Of a DNA stretch of 64,000 bases, positions 16,976 to 26,804 are shown piece after piece. This stretch comes from Streptomyces fulvorobeus (GTDB taxonomy: Bacteria > Actinomycetota > Actinomycetes > Streptomycetales > Streptomycetaceae). Both the position numbers and the translations under genes were made by a program. The DNA lies in contig NZ_BLWC01000001.1 in assembly GCF_013167895.1 (NCBI RefSeq), positions 4,464,001 to 4,528,000 on the forward strand, in the 5' to 3' direction. Under the pieces are notes generated by a model. The model made no database searches and was not told the origin of the DNA. It saw only the letters and a list, made by a program, of their open reading frames with translations. The first letter of the stretch is position 1. Every line of letters starts with the position of its first letter.

Positions 16976-19900
16976 CTAGCCGTCGGACGACTTGCCACCG
17001 GAACGGCCGGCCGCCGCCGCTGTGGCCTTGACGCCACCGGACGTACTCCCGTTGGCCGCCTTCCCGCCTCCTGTGGGCGCCTCGAAAGATTCCAACGCCT
17101 CCAGTACGTCCTGGACACGGGAGATCTCCGCATTGATGTCCTCGCGTCTGCGCACCAGCAGGTCGAGTTCGCGCCGGCCCTCGTCCACCGTCCGCTCCGC
17201 CTCCGCCTGGGCGTCGGCGCGCAGCTTCTCGGCCTCGCGGACCAGGGTGGCCTTCTTCAGCTCGGCCTCCTTGAGCAGTGACTCGGCACGCTTCACCGCG
17301 GCGATCCGGACCTTGCTCGCCTCCGAGTTGGCGTCCGCCAGCAGCTCCTTGGCCTTCGCCGCGGCCTCCTCGCGCTGCTCCGCCGCCGCCTTCATCAGCT
17401 TGTCCACGCGCTCACCGGCGGTCTTCATCTGCTCGGAGGTCTCGCGGCGGGCCCGCTCGTGCAGTTCCTCGATCTCGCTCTCCAGACGCCGGCGCAGCTC
17501 CTCGGCCCGTTCCCTGGTGGCGGTGGCATCGCGGCGGGCGCCGACCAGCAGCTCGTCGGCGTCCGTGCGGGCCCGCTCCACCAGGGTGTTGCCCTCGACC
17601 GTCGCCTCCGAGGTGATCCGCGCGGCCTCCTTGCGGGCCATGCCGACCATCGTGTCCGCCTGCTCCTCGGCCTCGGTGGCGGCGCGCAGCGCCTCCTCCT
17701 GGGCCTTGTTGATGAGCTGGTCGGCCTGCTCGGCGGCGTCGGCGCGGCGCTTCGACGCCGCTTCGCGCGCCTCGTCGAGCAGGCGGTCCGCCTCCTCGCG
17801 TGCCTCCGCGCGCATCAGCTCCGCCGCCGACTCCGCCTCGGCGCGCACCCGTTCGGACTCGGCGCGGGTCCGTGCCGCGTGTTCCTGCGCCGAACCGACG
17901 GTCTCCGCCGCCTCCGCGCGCAGGCGTTCCGCCTCGCCGGTGGCCTCGCCGATGAGCTGGCCGTGCTGCTCGGCCGCCTCCGCGCGCAGCCGCTCGGCCT
18001 CTTCGGTGGCCTCCCGGATGAGGAGCTCCGACCGGGCCGCGGTCTCGGTACGCAGCAGCTCGCTCTCGCTCGACGCCTCACCGATGAGCCGGTCGGCCTG
18101 GGCCGCCGCCTCGCCGCGGATGCGGTTGGCGTCGTCGCGGGCCTCGGCACGGGAGCGCGAGGCGTCCTGCTCGGCCGAGGCCAGCGCGTCGGAAGCTTCG
18201 GTACGGACCCGCTGGCTGTACTCGGAGGAGTCCGCGCGCATCCGCTCGGACTCGGTGATCGCGTCGGCAACCGTCCGCTCGGCCAGCGCCTTCGCCGCCT
18301 CGGTCTCCTCGTTGGCGACCCGGCGGACGCGGTTGGCGTCCTCGGTGGCCCGCTCCCGCTCGGCGTAGGCGTCGGCGCGGACGCGGTCCGCCTCCTGCTG
18401 CGCCTCGGTCCTGGTCCGCTCGGCGACGTGCTCGGCGGTGGAGCGCAGCCCGGCGATCTCCTGCTCGGCCTGTTCCTGGAGACCGGCGACGGACTCCCGC
18501 ACCTGCTGTGCGGTCTGCTCGGCGGCGGAGACCATCCCGCTCGCCCGGCGGTCCGCCTCCTCGACCAGGCGCTGGGCCTCGGTCTGGGCCTCCTCGACCC
18601 GCTTGCGGGCGGAGGCGAGCAGCTCCTCGCTCTGCTCGCGGGCGCGCTCGCGCTCCTGGTCGGCCTCGGCGCGCGCGCCGCCGAGCGTCTCCTCGGCCTC
18701 GCGGCGGCGCCGGCCGGCCTCCTCCTGGGCGGCGGCGAGGGCCTCGGCGGCCTCCGTACCGACCCGCTCGGCGGCTGCCGCCGCCTCGGAGCGCACCCGG
18801 TCGGCGCTCTCCTGCGCCTCCGACTTGAGCCGCTCGGCCTCGGTGGCCGCCTCCGTGCGCAGCCGTACGGCGACGGACTCGCCCTCCGCGCGGGACCGAG
18901 CCGCGTCGGCGGCGGCTTCGGTGCGCAGCCGCTCGGCCTCGGTCTCGGCCTGCTCGCGGAGCGTACGGAGCCGCTCGGCAGCCTCCGTACGGAGCCGTTC
19001 GGCCTCCTCCTTCGCTTCGAGGCGCACGCGCTCCGCCTCGGTACGGGCCTCGCCGAGCGCCTCCTCGGCCGCGGCGACGCGCTTCTCGGCCTCGGCGCGC
19101 AGCCGGGCGAGCTCGTCGGCCGCCTCGGTCCGCCGGGCGGTGACCGCCCGCTCGGTCTCCTCGCGGAGCTCGGCCGCCGCACGCTCGGCCGCGGTGGTGG
19201 TCGACTCGGCCTGCTCCTCGGCCTCGGTCCGCAGCCGCTCGGCCTCGGCCAGGGCGCGTGCCAGGGTCTCCTCCGCCTGCTTGCGCAGGGCTGCGGCACG
19301 CTCGGCCGCCTCGGACCTGACCCGGTCGCCCTCGGCGCCCGCGGACGTACGCAGTTCGTCGGCGTCCGCCTTGGCCTTGGTCAGCAGCTCCTCGGCGGTC
19401 CGCGCGCCCTCCTCGATCTGCTGGACGGCCTCACGGCGGGCCTCGCCTCGGATGCGCTCGCCCTCGGCGACCGCCTCGGAGCGCAGCTGCTCGGCCTCGC
19501 CGCGCAGCCGGCGTGCCTCCTCCTGGAGTTCGACCGTCCTGGCCCGGTACTCCTCGGTGTCGTCCTTGGCCGCGCCCTTGAGCTCGTCCGCCTGCTCGGC
19601 GGCCTCGCCGCGCAGCCGGTCGGCCTCGGCCTCGGCCTCCCGGCGGATGCGCTCGGCCTCCTCGCTCGCCGCCCTGGTGGTGGACCTCGCGTCCTCGGAC
19701 GCCTTGGTCAGCACCTCCTCGGCCGTCCTGGCCGCCTTGGCGAGCTGGGCCGCGGTGTCCTCGGCAGCCGCGGCGCGGGCCTTCTCGGACGCCTCGGACT
19801 TGAGCCGGTCGGCCTCCGCGCGGGCGTCGGCGAGCGCCTGCTCGGCCTCCGCCTTGAGGGCTTCGGCGTCCTTCGTGGCCTCGCCGACCAGCCGGGCGAT

Positions 19901-20839
19901 CTCCGACCTGGCCGTACGGGTGCGCTGCTCGTTCTGCGACTCGGCGCCGGCCAGCCGCTTCGCCGCGGCCTCCTTCGCCTCGGTGACGACCTTGTCGGCC
20001 TCCAGGCGCGCCTCGCGCAGCCGCGTCTCGGCCTCCTGCATACGCTGCTCGGCGACCCGGTTCAGTTCGGCGGTCTGCTGCCGGGTCTGCTGGGTCTCCG
20101 CCGTCGTCGAGGTGCGCAGCTGCTCGGCGTGGGAGGTGGCCTCCTGGGCCTGGTCCGAGGCGGCGCTGATCAGCCGTTCGGCGTCCCTGCGGGCCCGCAG
20201 CAGGATCGCTTCGGCTTCGGCGCGGGCCGACTCGGCCTCGGAGCCCAGCCGTTGACGGGTCTCGTCCGCGAGCCGGATGGCCTCGGCGCGGGCCGCCGCG
20301 AGGGACTGCTCGGCCTCGGCGCGGGACTCCTCCAGGAGCCGGCGGGCCTGCGCCTCGGTGCGGGCGCGCAACTGCTCGGCCCAGGCGACGTTCTCGTTGA
20401 CGTGGGACTCGACGGTCTGGCGGCGCTCGGCCAGCTCCTGGTCGAGCCGCTGGCGGCGCTGTACGGCCTCGGCGTGCAACTCCGCCTGGAGACGGGCCTG
20501 GTGCTCCGCGTGCTCCTGGAGGATGCGCTGGGTCTGGGCCCGGGCGTCACGCAGCTCGCGCTCGGCGTCGGTGCGCAGCTGTTCGGCCTGGACCTGGGCA
20601 TTGCGGAGCAGCTGTTCGGCCTGGTAGCCGAGGTCCGCGCTGTCGTAGGCGGGACGCGTCGCGAGATTGCGCCGGGCCTCGTGCAGCTTGGCGCGCAAGA
20701 CCTCGACCTGGTAGCCGAGGTCCTCGGCGTGCTGGACGGCCTTCTCCCGGTCGGTCCTCAGCCGGTCCATCTCGGCTTCGAACCGCGAGAGATGGTCGAC
20801 TTCAGCTCGGTGGCTCTCCTGGCGTTCGTAGCCCCGCAC
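16976..20839 (-). CDS. scy: Polarisome scaffold coiled-coil protein Scy
   Basis: About 1287 residues, nearly all coiled coil built from long quasi-periodic repeats rich in A-E-R (units such as AERLRTEAEEQAESTTTAAE). Start taken as GTG 20839 (MRGYERQESHRAEVDHLSRF), the form I recall for S. coelicolor Scy; an in-frame TTG ten codons upstream (20869) is the alternative. The conserved N-terminus LGYQVEVLRAKLHEARRNL is a DivIVA-like region. Scy organises the tip-organising centre, binds DivIVA, FilP and ParA, and controls hyphal tip number. The C-terminus is Gly/Ser/Ala-rich and probably flexible. The adjacent filP gene strongly supports the call. Confidence 0.93.
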   Translation of the reverse strand: MRGYERQESHRAEVDHLSRFEAEMDRLRTDREKAVQHAEDLGYQVEVLRAKLHEARRNLATRPAYDSADLGYQAEQLLRNAQVQAEQLRTDAERELRDARAQTQRILQEHAEHQARLQAELHAEAVQRRQRLDQELAERRQTVESHVNENVAWAEQLRARTEAQARRLLEESRAEAEQSLAAARAEAIRLADETRQRLGSEAESARAEAEAILLRARRDAERLISAASDQAQEATSHAEQLRTSTTAETQQTRQQTAELNRVAEQRMQEAETRLREARLEADKVVTEAKEAAAKRLAGAESQNEQRTRTARSEIARLVGEATKDAEALKAEAEQALADARAEADRLKSEASEKARAAAAEDTAAQLAKAARTAEEVLTKASEDARSTTRAASEEAERIRREAEAEADRLRGEAAEQADELKGAAKDDTEEYRARTVELQEEARRLRGEAEQLRSEAVAEGERIRGEARREAVQQIEEGARTAEELLTKAKADADELRTSAGAEGDRVRSEAAERAAALRKQAEETLARALAEAERLRTEAEEQAESTTTAAERAAAELREETERAVTARRTEAADELARLRAEAEKRVAAAEEALGEARTEAERVRLEAKEEAERLRTEAAERLRTLREQAETEAERLRTEAAADAARSRAEGESVAVRLRTEAATEAERLKSEAQESADRVRSEAAAAAERVGTEAAEALAAAQEEAGRRRREAEETLGGARAEADQERERAREQSEELLASARKRVEEAQTEAQRLVEEADRRASGMVSAAEQTAQQVRESVAGLQEQAEQEIAGLRSTAEHVAERTRTEAQQEADRVRADAYAERERATEDANRVRRVANEETEAAKALAERTVADAITESERMRADSSEYSQRVRTEASDALASAEQDASRSRAEARDDANRIRGEAAAQADRLIGEASSESELLRTETAARSELLIREATEEAERLRAEAAEQHGQLIGEATGEAERLRAEAAETVGSAQEHAARTRAESERVRAEAESAAELMRAEAREEADRLLDEAREAASKRRADAAEQADQLINKAQEEALRAATEAEEQADTMVGMARKEAARITSEATVEGNTLVERARTDADELLVGARRDATATRERAEELRRRLESEIEELHERARRETSEQMKTAGERVDKLMKAAAEQREEAAAKAKELLADANSEASKVRIAAVKRAESLLKEAELKKATLVREAEKLRADAQAEAERTVDEGRRELDLLVRRREDINAEISRVQDVLEALESFEAPTGGGKAANGSTSGGVKATAAAAGRSGGKSSDG

Positions 20840-21005
20840 TGCGCGGTCCCATCCGTCCCCTGGTCGCAATTCTCCAAACGAGCACCGCTCGCCTGGCGAG
20901 CGGTCCCCCGGGGGAATGGTGACAGATCAACGGCAGGGACGCGGCGCGGCCCCGGCCCGGCCCCGGCCCGGAACCGCCCACTCTACCGGGCCGGGTATGC
21001 GGTGG

Positions 21006-21434
21006 TCAGTGCTCCGTCCGGGAGGTGACCAGTTCCGTGAGGACACCGTGGCAGTCCTTGGGGTGCAGGAACGTGATCCGGGACCCCATGGACCCGGTCC
21101 TGGGCTCGTCGTACAGCACCCGAACGCCCTTCTCGCGGATGCCGGCGGCGTCCCCGTCCACGTCCGCCGTACCGAACGCGATGTGGTGGACGCCCTCGCC
21201 GTGCCTGGCCAGCCACTTGCCCACCGCCGAGTCCTGACGGGTCGGTTCGAGCAGCTGGAGGTAGGAGGCACCGCCGTCGGACGTATCGTTGATTTTGAGC
21301 ATGGCCTCCCGCACGCCCTGCTCCTCGTTGACCTCGGAGTGGAACACCTCGAAGCCGTAGGTCGAGCGGTAGAACTCGACGGTTAGGTCGAGGTCGAAAC
21401 AGGCGATCCCGATGTGGTCGATTCGCGTCAGCAT
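21006..21434 (-). CDS. mce: Methylmalonyl-CoA epimerase
   Basis: 142 residues, vicinal-oxygen-chelate fold. It interconverts (2R)- and (2S)-methylmalonyl-CoA. Metal-ligand positions are visible: H7 in RIDHIGIACFD, the glutamine in SYLQLLEPT, the histidine of GEGVHHIAFG (about 84) and the glutamate of HGVLTELV near the C-terminus. Length is standard. Divergent from the thiolase and close to meaB, it forms part of the acyl-CoA mutase support set of this window. ATG 21434. Confidence 0.94.
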   Translation of the reverse strand: MLTRIDHIGIACFDLDLTVEFYRSTYGFEVFHSEVNEEQGVREAMLKINDTSDGGASYLQLLEPTRQDSAVGKWLARHGEGVHHIAFGTADVDGDAAGIREKGVRVLYDEPRTGSMGSRITFLHPKDCHGVLTELVTSRTEH

Positions 21435-21568
21435 GGAACCAGTGCACCGCCGTGGCGTTGGTTACGCAACGTGCGCGCGATCACACCCGCTGCCGGATGA
21501 CGGGCGGGGTACCGCTCAGTACATTCGGGTAAACCCTCGTTCACCTCTCACCCCTAGGGGCCGTGCCC

Positions 21569-22770
21569 ATGCCAGGAACGACCGGTACCACCACCTCTGT
21601 GATCGTCGCGGGCGCCCGGACGCCCATGGGCCGCCTCCTCGGCTCCCTCAAGTCCTTCTCGGGGCCGACCTCGGGGGTGTCGCCATCAAGGCGGCGCTGG
21701 ACCGGGCCGGCATCGGCGGCGACCAGGTCGAGTACGTGATCATGGGCCAGGTCCTCCAGGCGGGGGCCGGGCAGATTCCCGCGCGCCAGGCCGCGGTCAA
21801 GGCCGGCATCCCGATGAACGTGCCCGCGCTCACCGTCAACAAGGTGTGCCTGTCGGGGCTCGACGCGATCGCGCTCGCCGACCAGCTGATCCGCGCCGGT
21901 GAGTTCGACATCGTGGTGGCCGGTGGCCAGGAGTCGATGACGAACGCGCCGCACCTCCTGCCGAAGTCCCGCGAGGGCTACAAGTACGGTGCGATCGAGA
22001 TGCTCGACGCGATGGCCCACGACGGTCTCACCGACGCCTTCGAGAACATCGCGATGGGTGAGTCCACCGAGAAGCACAACACCCGCCTCGGCCTCGCGCG
22101 TGCGGCGCAGGACGAGATCGCCGCGCTCTCCCACCAGCGCGCCGCGGCCGCCCAGAAGAACGGTGTCTTCGAGGCCGAGATCACCCCGGTCGAGATCCCG
22201 CAGCGCAAGGGCGACCCGATTCTCTTCGCCAAGGACGAGGGCATCCGGCCCGAGACCACCGTCGAGTCGCTCGGCAGGCTGCGCCCCGCCTTCGCCAAGG
22301 ACGGCACGATCACGGCGGGCACCTCCTCGCAGATCTCCGACGGCGCCGCCGCGGTCGTCGTCATGAGCAGGGCCAAGGCCGAGGAGCTCGGCCTGGACTG
22401 GATCGCCGAGATCGGCGCCCACGGCAACGTGGCGGGCCCGGACAACTCGCTCCAGTCGCAGCCCTCCAGCGCCATCCGGCACGCCCTGAAGAAGGACGGC
22501 CTGGAGGTCGGGGACCTCGACCTGATCGAGATCAACGAGGCGTTCGCGGCCGTGGCCGTCCAGTCGATGAAGGATCTCGGCGTCACCTCGGACAAGGTCA
22601 ACGTCAACGGCGGCGCCATCGCGCTCGGCCACCCCATCGGGATGTCCGGCGCCCGCGTCGTCCTGCACCTCGCCCTGGAGCTGAAGCGCCGCGGCGGCGG
22701 CACGGGTGCGGCGGCGCTGTGCGGCGGCGGCGGCCAGGGTGACGCGCTGATCATCCGCGTCCCCAGGTAG
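21569..22770 (+). pseudogene. Acetyl-CoA C-acetyltransferase (thiolase), one-base frameshift
   Basis: Condenses two acetyl-CoA to acetoacetyl-CoA, or cleaves it. The ATG at 21569 gives MPGTTGTTTSVIVAGARTPM and reads to LKSFSG. The remaining 370 residues are in the next frame, starting ADLGGVAIKAALDRAG. The 1202-base span is one short of a multiple of three; one extra G in the run at 21661-21664 restores a 400-residue thiolase. Catalytic features are all present: NKVCLSGLDAI (acylated cysteine), GGQESMTNAPH, the histidine of GHPIGMSGAR and the C-terminal cysteine of AALCGGGGQGD. Immediately upstream of meaB. Most probably an intact gene with a sequence error. Confidence 0.88.
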
Positions 22771-22814
22771 CGGTACCCGAACAGCCGAGAGCCCTACGAG
22801 TGAACGGAGCGGTG

Positions 22815-23774
22815 ATGGTGGACGTCCCCACCCTGGTCGAGCAGGCGCGGGAGGGCAGGCCGCGGGCCGTGGCCCGGCTGATCTCCCTGGTGGAGGGGGC
22901 TTCGCCGCACCTGCGCGAGGTGATGGCGGCCCTGGCACCGCTGGCCGGGAACGCGTACGTCGTCGGGCTCACCGGATCACCCGGTGTCGGCAAGTCGACA
23001 TCGACGTCGGCGCTGGTCTCCGCGTACCGGCGGGCCGGGAAGCGGGTCGGCGTCCTCGCCGTCGACCCGTCGTCGCCGTTCTCCGGGGGCGCGCTCCTCG
23101 GTGACCGCATCCGGATGTCGGAACACGTCTGCGACCCCGGCGTCTACATCCGCTCCATGGCCACCCGCGGCCATCTCGGCGGTCTCGCCTGGTCGGCCCC
23201 GCAGGCGATCCGGGTGCTGGACGCGGCGGGGTGCGAGGTGATCCTCGTCGAGACGGTCGGCGTCGGGCAGTCGGAGGTGGAGATCGCCTCGCAGGCCGAC
23301 ACCTCCGTGGTCCTGCTGGCGCCCGGCATGGGCGACGGCATCCAGGCGGCGAAGGCGGGAATCCTGGAGATCGGGGATGTCTACGTCGTCAACAAGGCCG
23401 ACCGGGACGGCGCCGACGCCACCGTCCGCGAGCTGAACCACATGCTGGGCCTCGGGGAGAGCCGGGGGCCCGGCGCCTGGCGTCCGCCGATCGTGAAGAC
23501 GGTCGCCGCCCGGGGCGAGGGCGTAGACGAGGTCGTCGAGGCCCTGGAGAAGCACCGGGCGTGGATGGCGGAGAACGGGGTGCTGACCGCGCGGCGCACC
23601 GCGCGGGCGGCCCACGAGGTCGAGACGATCGCGGTCACGGCGCTGCGCGAGCGGATCGCCGACCTGCACGGCGACCGCCGGCTCGACGCACTCGCCGAGC
23701 GCATCGTGGCGGGCCGGCTCGACCCGTACGCGGCGGCCGACGAGCTGGTGGCGGGGATCACCGGCAGCGGGTGA
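22815..23774 (+). CDS. meaB: MeaB, G-protein chaperone of B12-dependent acyl-CoA mutases
   Basis: 319 residues from ATG 22815 (GGAG eight bases upstream); a GTG at 22800 is an alternative. Domains: N-terminal helices, then a SIMIBI-class GTPase with Walker A TGSPGVGKST (about residues 53-62), the D of VLAVDPSSPFSGG, switch region ETVGVGQSE and guanine-recognition NKAD. MeaB gates cofactor loading into and protects methylmalonyl- or isobutyryl-CoA mutase. It follows the thiolase by 44 bases, so the two are probably co-transcribed; icmA lies 13 kb downstream. Confidence 0.94.
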   Translation: MVDVPTLVEQAREGRPRAVARLISLVEGASPHLREVMAALAPLAGNAYVVGLTGSPGVGKSTSTSALVSAYRRAGKRVGVLAVDPSSPFSGGALLGDRIRMSEHVCDPGVYIRSMATRGHLGGLAWSAPQAIRVLDAAGCEVILVETVGVGQSEVEIASQADTSVVLLAPGMGDGIQAAKAGILEIGDVYVVNKADRDGADATVRELNHMLGLGESRGPGAWRPPIVKTVAARGEGVDEVVEALEKHRAWMAENGVLTARRTARAAHEVETIAVTALRERIADLHGDRRLDALAERIVAGRLDPYAAADELVAGITGSG

Positions 23775-23832
23775 CCCGCACAGCGGTTCCGGGGCGGCGT
23801 GCGGGCCGGCCCGGAACCGTGCGGCGGCCCGG

Positions 23833-24447
23833 TCAGCTGTCGTGGTCGTCGTCCTGGTCGTCGTCCTGGTCGTCCTTCTGGTCATCCCGTTCCACCGTGA
23901 CGTTGCCGTTCCGGGCGTCGACGGTCAGCTCGTACCCCTTGCCGTCCTTGCCCCTGACGTCGACGTCCCAGCGCGGCGCGCCGCCGCGGCGGTCGTCGTC
24001 ATCGTCGTCGAGGTCGACGGACGTCACCGTGCCCGCCCGCTCCGCCAGAGCGGCGTCGGCCGCGTCCTTGAGCGAGACGTCCGCGGACCGGGGGGCGCGC
24101 GCGTCACGGTCGTCGTCGTTGGCGTCCTCGCGGTCGCTGAGCACCTTCGCCTTGTACGCGTCCACGGTCACGTCGTGCCAGACCTTGTCGGAGCCGTACA
24201 CGGCGAGGTCCCAGACGAGCCGGCCGGCGTCGTCCTCGTCGTCCAGCTCCGCGTCGGTGACCGTGCCGGGGACGGTCCTGAGCGCGGCGGCCGTGGCCTC
24301 GTCGACGGTGATCACGGCGCCGGCCGCCGCCGTTCCCCGCTCGCCGCCCGCCTTGTCGTCGTCGTCCGCGAAGGCGGCGGTGGCGACGGCTCCGCCGCCG
24401 ACGAGTACGGCCGCGGTGACGGCCGCGATGGCGATGTTGCGCTTCAT
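23833..24447 (-). CDS. Secreted PepSY-domain protein with acidic tail
   Basis: 204 residues from ATG 24447, preceded by GGGGAGGAA. Signal peptide 1-29 (KRNIAIAAVTAAVLVGGGAV, cleaved after AFA). Two PepSY-like units follow (about 45-115 and 125-190; ITVDEATAAALRTVPGTVTDAEL and VSLKDAADAALAERAGTVTSVDL), each ending in a strand such as WHDVTVDAYKAKVL. Long Asp runs occur at the mature N-terminus, in the middle and at the C-terminal end (DDQKDDQDDDQDDDHD). PepSY proteins often inhibit proteases or modulate an adjacent sensor kinase. This gene is divergent from a two-component system, 118 bases away, which suggests it is a target or accessory sensor of that system. Confidence 0.86.
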   Translation of the reverse strand: MKRNIAIAAVTAAVLVGGGAVATAAFADDDDKAGGERGTAAAGAVITVDEATAAALRTVPGTVTDAELDDEDDAGRLVWDLAVYGSDKVWHDVTVDAYKAKVLSDREDANDDDRDARAPRSADVSLKDAADAALAERAGTVTSVDLDDDDDDRRGGAPRWDVDVRGKDGKGYELTVDARNGNVTVERDDQKDDQDDDQDDDHDS

Positions 24448-24565
24448 GAGGGTTCCTCCCCGATAGCTGTCCGGTTCGACGCGGTCCACACTGCCGGGCC
24501 GATGCTGAAGACGGCCTGAAGCCACCTGAAGGCGTCTTCAGGTTCGGTTTGCGACTCTGGTGGCT

Positions 24566-25228
24566 ATGCGCTTGTTGATCGTGGAGGACGAGAAGCGGCT
24601 GGCGATGTCCCTGGCCGGGGGACTCACCGCCGAGGGCTTCGCCGTGGACGTCGTGCACGACGGCCTGGAAGGGCTGCACCGCGCGGGGGAGGGGATGTAC
24701 GACCTCGTCGTGCTCGACGTCATGCTGCCCGGCATGAACGGCTACCGGGTCTGCGCCGCCCTGCGCGCCGCGGGCCACGAGGAGCCGATCCTGATGCTGA
24801 CGGCCAAGGACGGGGAGTACGACGAGGCGGAGGGGCTCGACACGGGCGCCGACGACTACCTGACCAAGCCGTTCAGCTACGTCGTCCTGGTCGCCCGGAT
24901 CAGGGCGCTGCTCCGCAGGCGCGGCGGTGGCTCCCCCTCGCCCGTACTGGCCGTCGGCTCGCTGCGCATGGACACCGCGGCCCGGCGGGTGCACCGGGGC
25001 GAGGACGAGATCGAGCTGACGACCAAGGAGTTCGCCGTGCTGGAGCAGCTCGCCCTGCGGGCGGGCGCGGTGGTGAGCAAGGCGGACATCCTGGAGCACG
25101 TGTGGGACTTCGCCTACGACGGCGATCCGAACATCGTCGAGGTCTACGTCAGCACGCTGCGGCGCAAGCTGGGCGCCGCGGCCATCCGTACCGTCCGTGG
25201 CGCGGGCTACCGGCTGGAAGCGCTGTGA
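24566..25228 (+). CDS. OmpR/PhoB-family response regulator
   Basis: 220 residues from ATG 24566 (MRLLIVEDEKRLAMSL). Receiver domain with acidic pocket VEDE and phospho-acceptor aspartate in VVLDVMLPGMNG (about 51); the switch lysine lies in LTKPFSY. The winged-helix DNA-binding domain (about 125-220) has ELTTKEFAVLEQL, VWDFAYDGDPNIVEVYVSTL and the family ending IRTVRGAGYRLE. The stop overlaps the kinase start (GTGA). Divergent from the PepSY gene, whose promoter is the likely target. Confidence 0.93.
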   Translation: MRLLIVEDEKRLAMSLAGGLTAEGFAVDVVHDGLEGLHRAGEGMYDLVVLDVMLPGMNGYRVCAALRAAGHEEPILMLTAKDGEYDEAEGLDTGADDYLTKPFSYVVLVARIRALLRRRGGGSPSPVLAVGSLRMDTAARRVHRGEDEIELTTKEFAVLEQLALRAGAVVSKADILEHVWDFAYDGDPNIVEVYVSTLRRKLGAAAIRTVRGAGYRLEAL

Positions 25229-26730
25229 GGTCCGTACGGGCCAGGGCCGCCCTGGGTGCCACGCTGGTCGTCGCCGTGGCGCTGATCGGGGCCGGGCTCG
25301 CCGTACTGCTCGTCCTGCGCGCCGAGCTCACCGACCGGGCGGGCCTGGAGGCGGAGGTGGCCGCCCGCGAGGTGGCGGGGCAACTGGCGCTGGACAGGCC
25401 CTTGGACGAGCTGGACCTGGGGGACGAGGACATCCACCCGGTCCAGGTGACCGATGAGGACGGGCGGCTGGTGGCGGCCTCCCAGGACCTGGAGGCGGTC
25501 GAAGGAACCGGTACGCGGGAGGTCGCCCCGGTCCGTTCGGCGCGGGCGCCGGAGTCGGTGCGCGACAACGGTGAGGCATCCATTGAGGGCGGTGAGGGCG
25601 GTGCGGGCGATGCGGGCGATGCAGGTGACGAAGGCGATGAAGGCGACGACAGCGACAGCAACGGCAACGACCGCGCCCGCCGCGAGGTCTCGTCCGACGA
25701 ACCGGTGCTCACCGACGGCACGGCCACGGTCGACGGCGAGACGGCCGACTACCGGTTCGCCGCCGTCGAGGCGACGAACTCCGCCGGTCTGACGCTGACG
25801 GTCCACGCGGGCGCCCCGCTCGCCGCCGGGCAGGAGGCCGTGAGCACCGTGCGCGGCGCCATGCTGACGGGGCTGCCCGTCCTGCTGCTCGTGGTCGCCG
25901 CCGTGACCTGGCTGGTGACCCGCCGCGCCCTGCGCCCCGTGGAGGGCATCCGGCGGGAGCTGGCCGCGATCACCGCCTCCCAGGACCTGGGCCGCCGGGT
26001 GCCGGAGCCGGGGTCGCGCGACGAGATCGCCAGGCTGGCCCGTACGACCAACGAGACACTCACCGTGCTGGAGGCATCGGTCGGCCGGCAGCGGCGCTTC
26101 GTGGCGGACGCCTCGCACGAGCTGCGCAGCCCGATCGCCTCGCTGCGCACCCAGCTGGAGGTGGGCGTCGCGCACCCCGGGCTGCTGGACGTGCCGGGGG
26201 CGGTCGCCGACACCGTACGGCTCCAGGATCTCGCCGCCGATCTGCTGCTGCTGGCCCGGCTGGACGCGGGCGAGCGGCCCGGGCGCGCGGCGGTGGAGCT
26301 GGGGGCGCTGGTGCGCGAGGAGGCGTCGCAGCGCACGGGCGACCGGATCGCGGTGACGGTGTCCGTACCCGAGGACGAGTCGTTCGATGTGAGCGGTTCG
26401 CGCGGGCAGCTGGCCCGGGTGGTCGGCAATCTGCTGGACAACGCGGAGCGGCATGCCGGGAGTGTGGTCACCGTGGCGGTGGGCGCGGAGCGGGACGCGG
26501 TGTTCGTCGACGTCACCGACGACGGGACGGGGGTGCCGCGGGAGGAGCGGGAGCGGATCTTCGAGCGGTTCGTCCGACTGGACGACGCGCGCGGCCGGGA
26601 CGACGGTGGGGCGGGTCTCGGCCTCGCCATCGCGCGGGACGTGGCGGCCCGCCACGGCGGCACGCTGACCGTGGGCGATGCCGGGGGTGGCGGAGCCCTG
26701 TTCCGCCTGCGCCTGCCCCGGAACACGTGA
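25225..26730 (+). CDS. Sensor histidine kinase with acidic low-complexity insert
   Basis: 501 residues from GTG 25225, overlapping the regulator stop. TM1 lies at about 8-30 and an extracytoplasmic region at about 31-220. TM2 is near 222-242 (GLPVLLLVVAAVTWLVT), then HAMP, the HisKA motif FVADASHELRSPIASLRTQLE, N-box NLLDNAERH, and G-boxes DDGTGVP and GGAGLGLAIARD. An unusual insert at about 115-155 of the sensor region is made of Gly/Glu/Asp tandem units (GGEGGAGDAGDAGDEGDEGD), encoded by imperfect 9-base repeats at about 25585-25660. It is highly acidic, like the neighbouring PepSY protein, so metal or cationic-peptide sensing is possible but unproven. Confidence 0.9.
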   Translation: MRSVRARAALGATLVVAVALIGAGLAVLLVLRAELTDRAGLEAEVAAREVAGQLALDRPLDELDLGDEDIHPVQVTDEDGRLVAASQDLEAVEGTGTREVAPVRSARAPESVRDNGEASIEGGEGGAGDAGDAGDEGDEGDDSDSNGNDRARREVSSDEPVLTDGTATVDGETADYRFAAVEATNSAGLTLTVHAGAPLAAGQEAVSTVRGAMLTGLPVLLLVVAAVTWLVTRRALRPVEGIRRELAAITASQDLGRRVPEPGSRDEIARLARTTNETLTVLEASVGRQRRFVADASHELRSPIASLRTQLEVGVAHPGLLDVPGAVADTVRLQDLAADLLLLARLDAGERPGRAAVELGALVREEASQRTGDRIAVTVSVPEDESFDVSGSRGQLARVVGNLLDNAERHAGSVVTVAVGAERDAVFVDVTDDGTGVPREERERIFERFVRLDDARGRDDGGAGLGLAIARDVAARHGGTLTVGDAGGGGALFRLRLPRNT

Positions 26731-26804
26731 ACGCCGCGCCCTCGACCACCCGGCGGGCTCAAGGTGCCCGGACAGCACCCGTCCGGCGATCGAGGACGGA
26801 GCCG

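Noticed and set aside
17000..20800. Regular repeats in scy that could look like a CRISPR array
   Set aside because: The repeats are in-frame heptad and longer coiled-coil units with degenerate codons, without constant-length spacers or identical repeats.
17459..21028. A 1189-codon open frame on the plus strand opposite scy
   Set aside because: It is the mirror image of the Ala/Glu/Arg coiled-coil codons of scy (high G/C at third positions opens the antisense frame). It has a Leu/Gly/Arg composition unlike any protein family and no ribosome-binding site.
25585..25660. The acidic repeat in the sensor kinase as a frameshift artefact
   Set aside because: The tandem units are multiples of three, the frame is kept on both sides and TM2 plus kinase domains follow normally.
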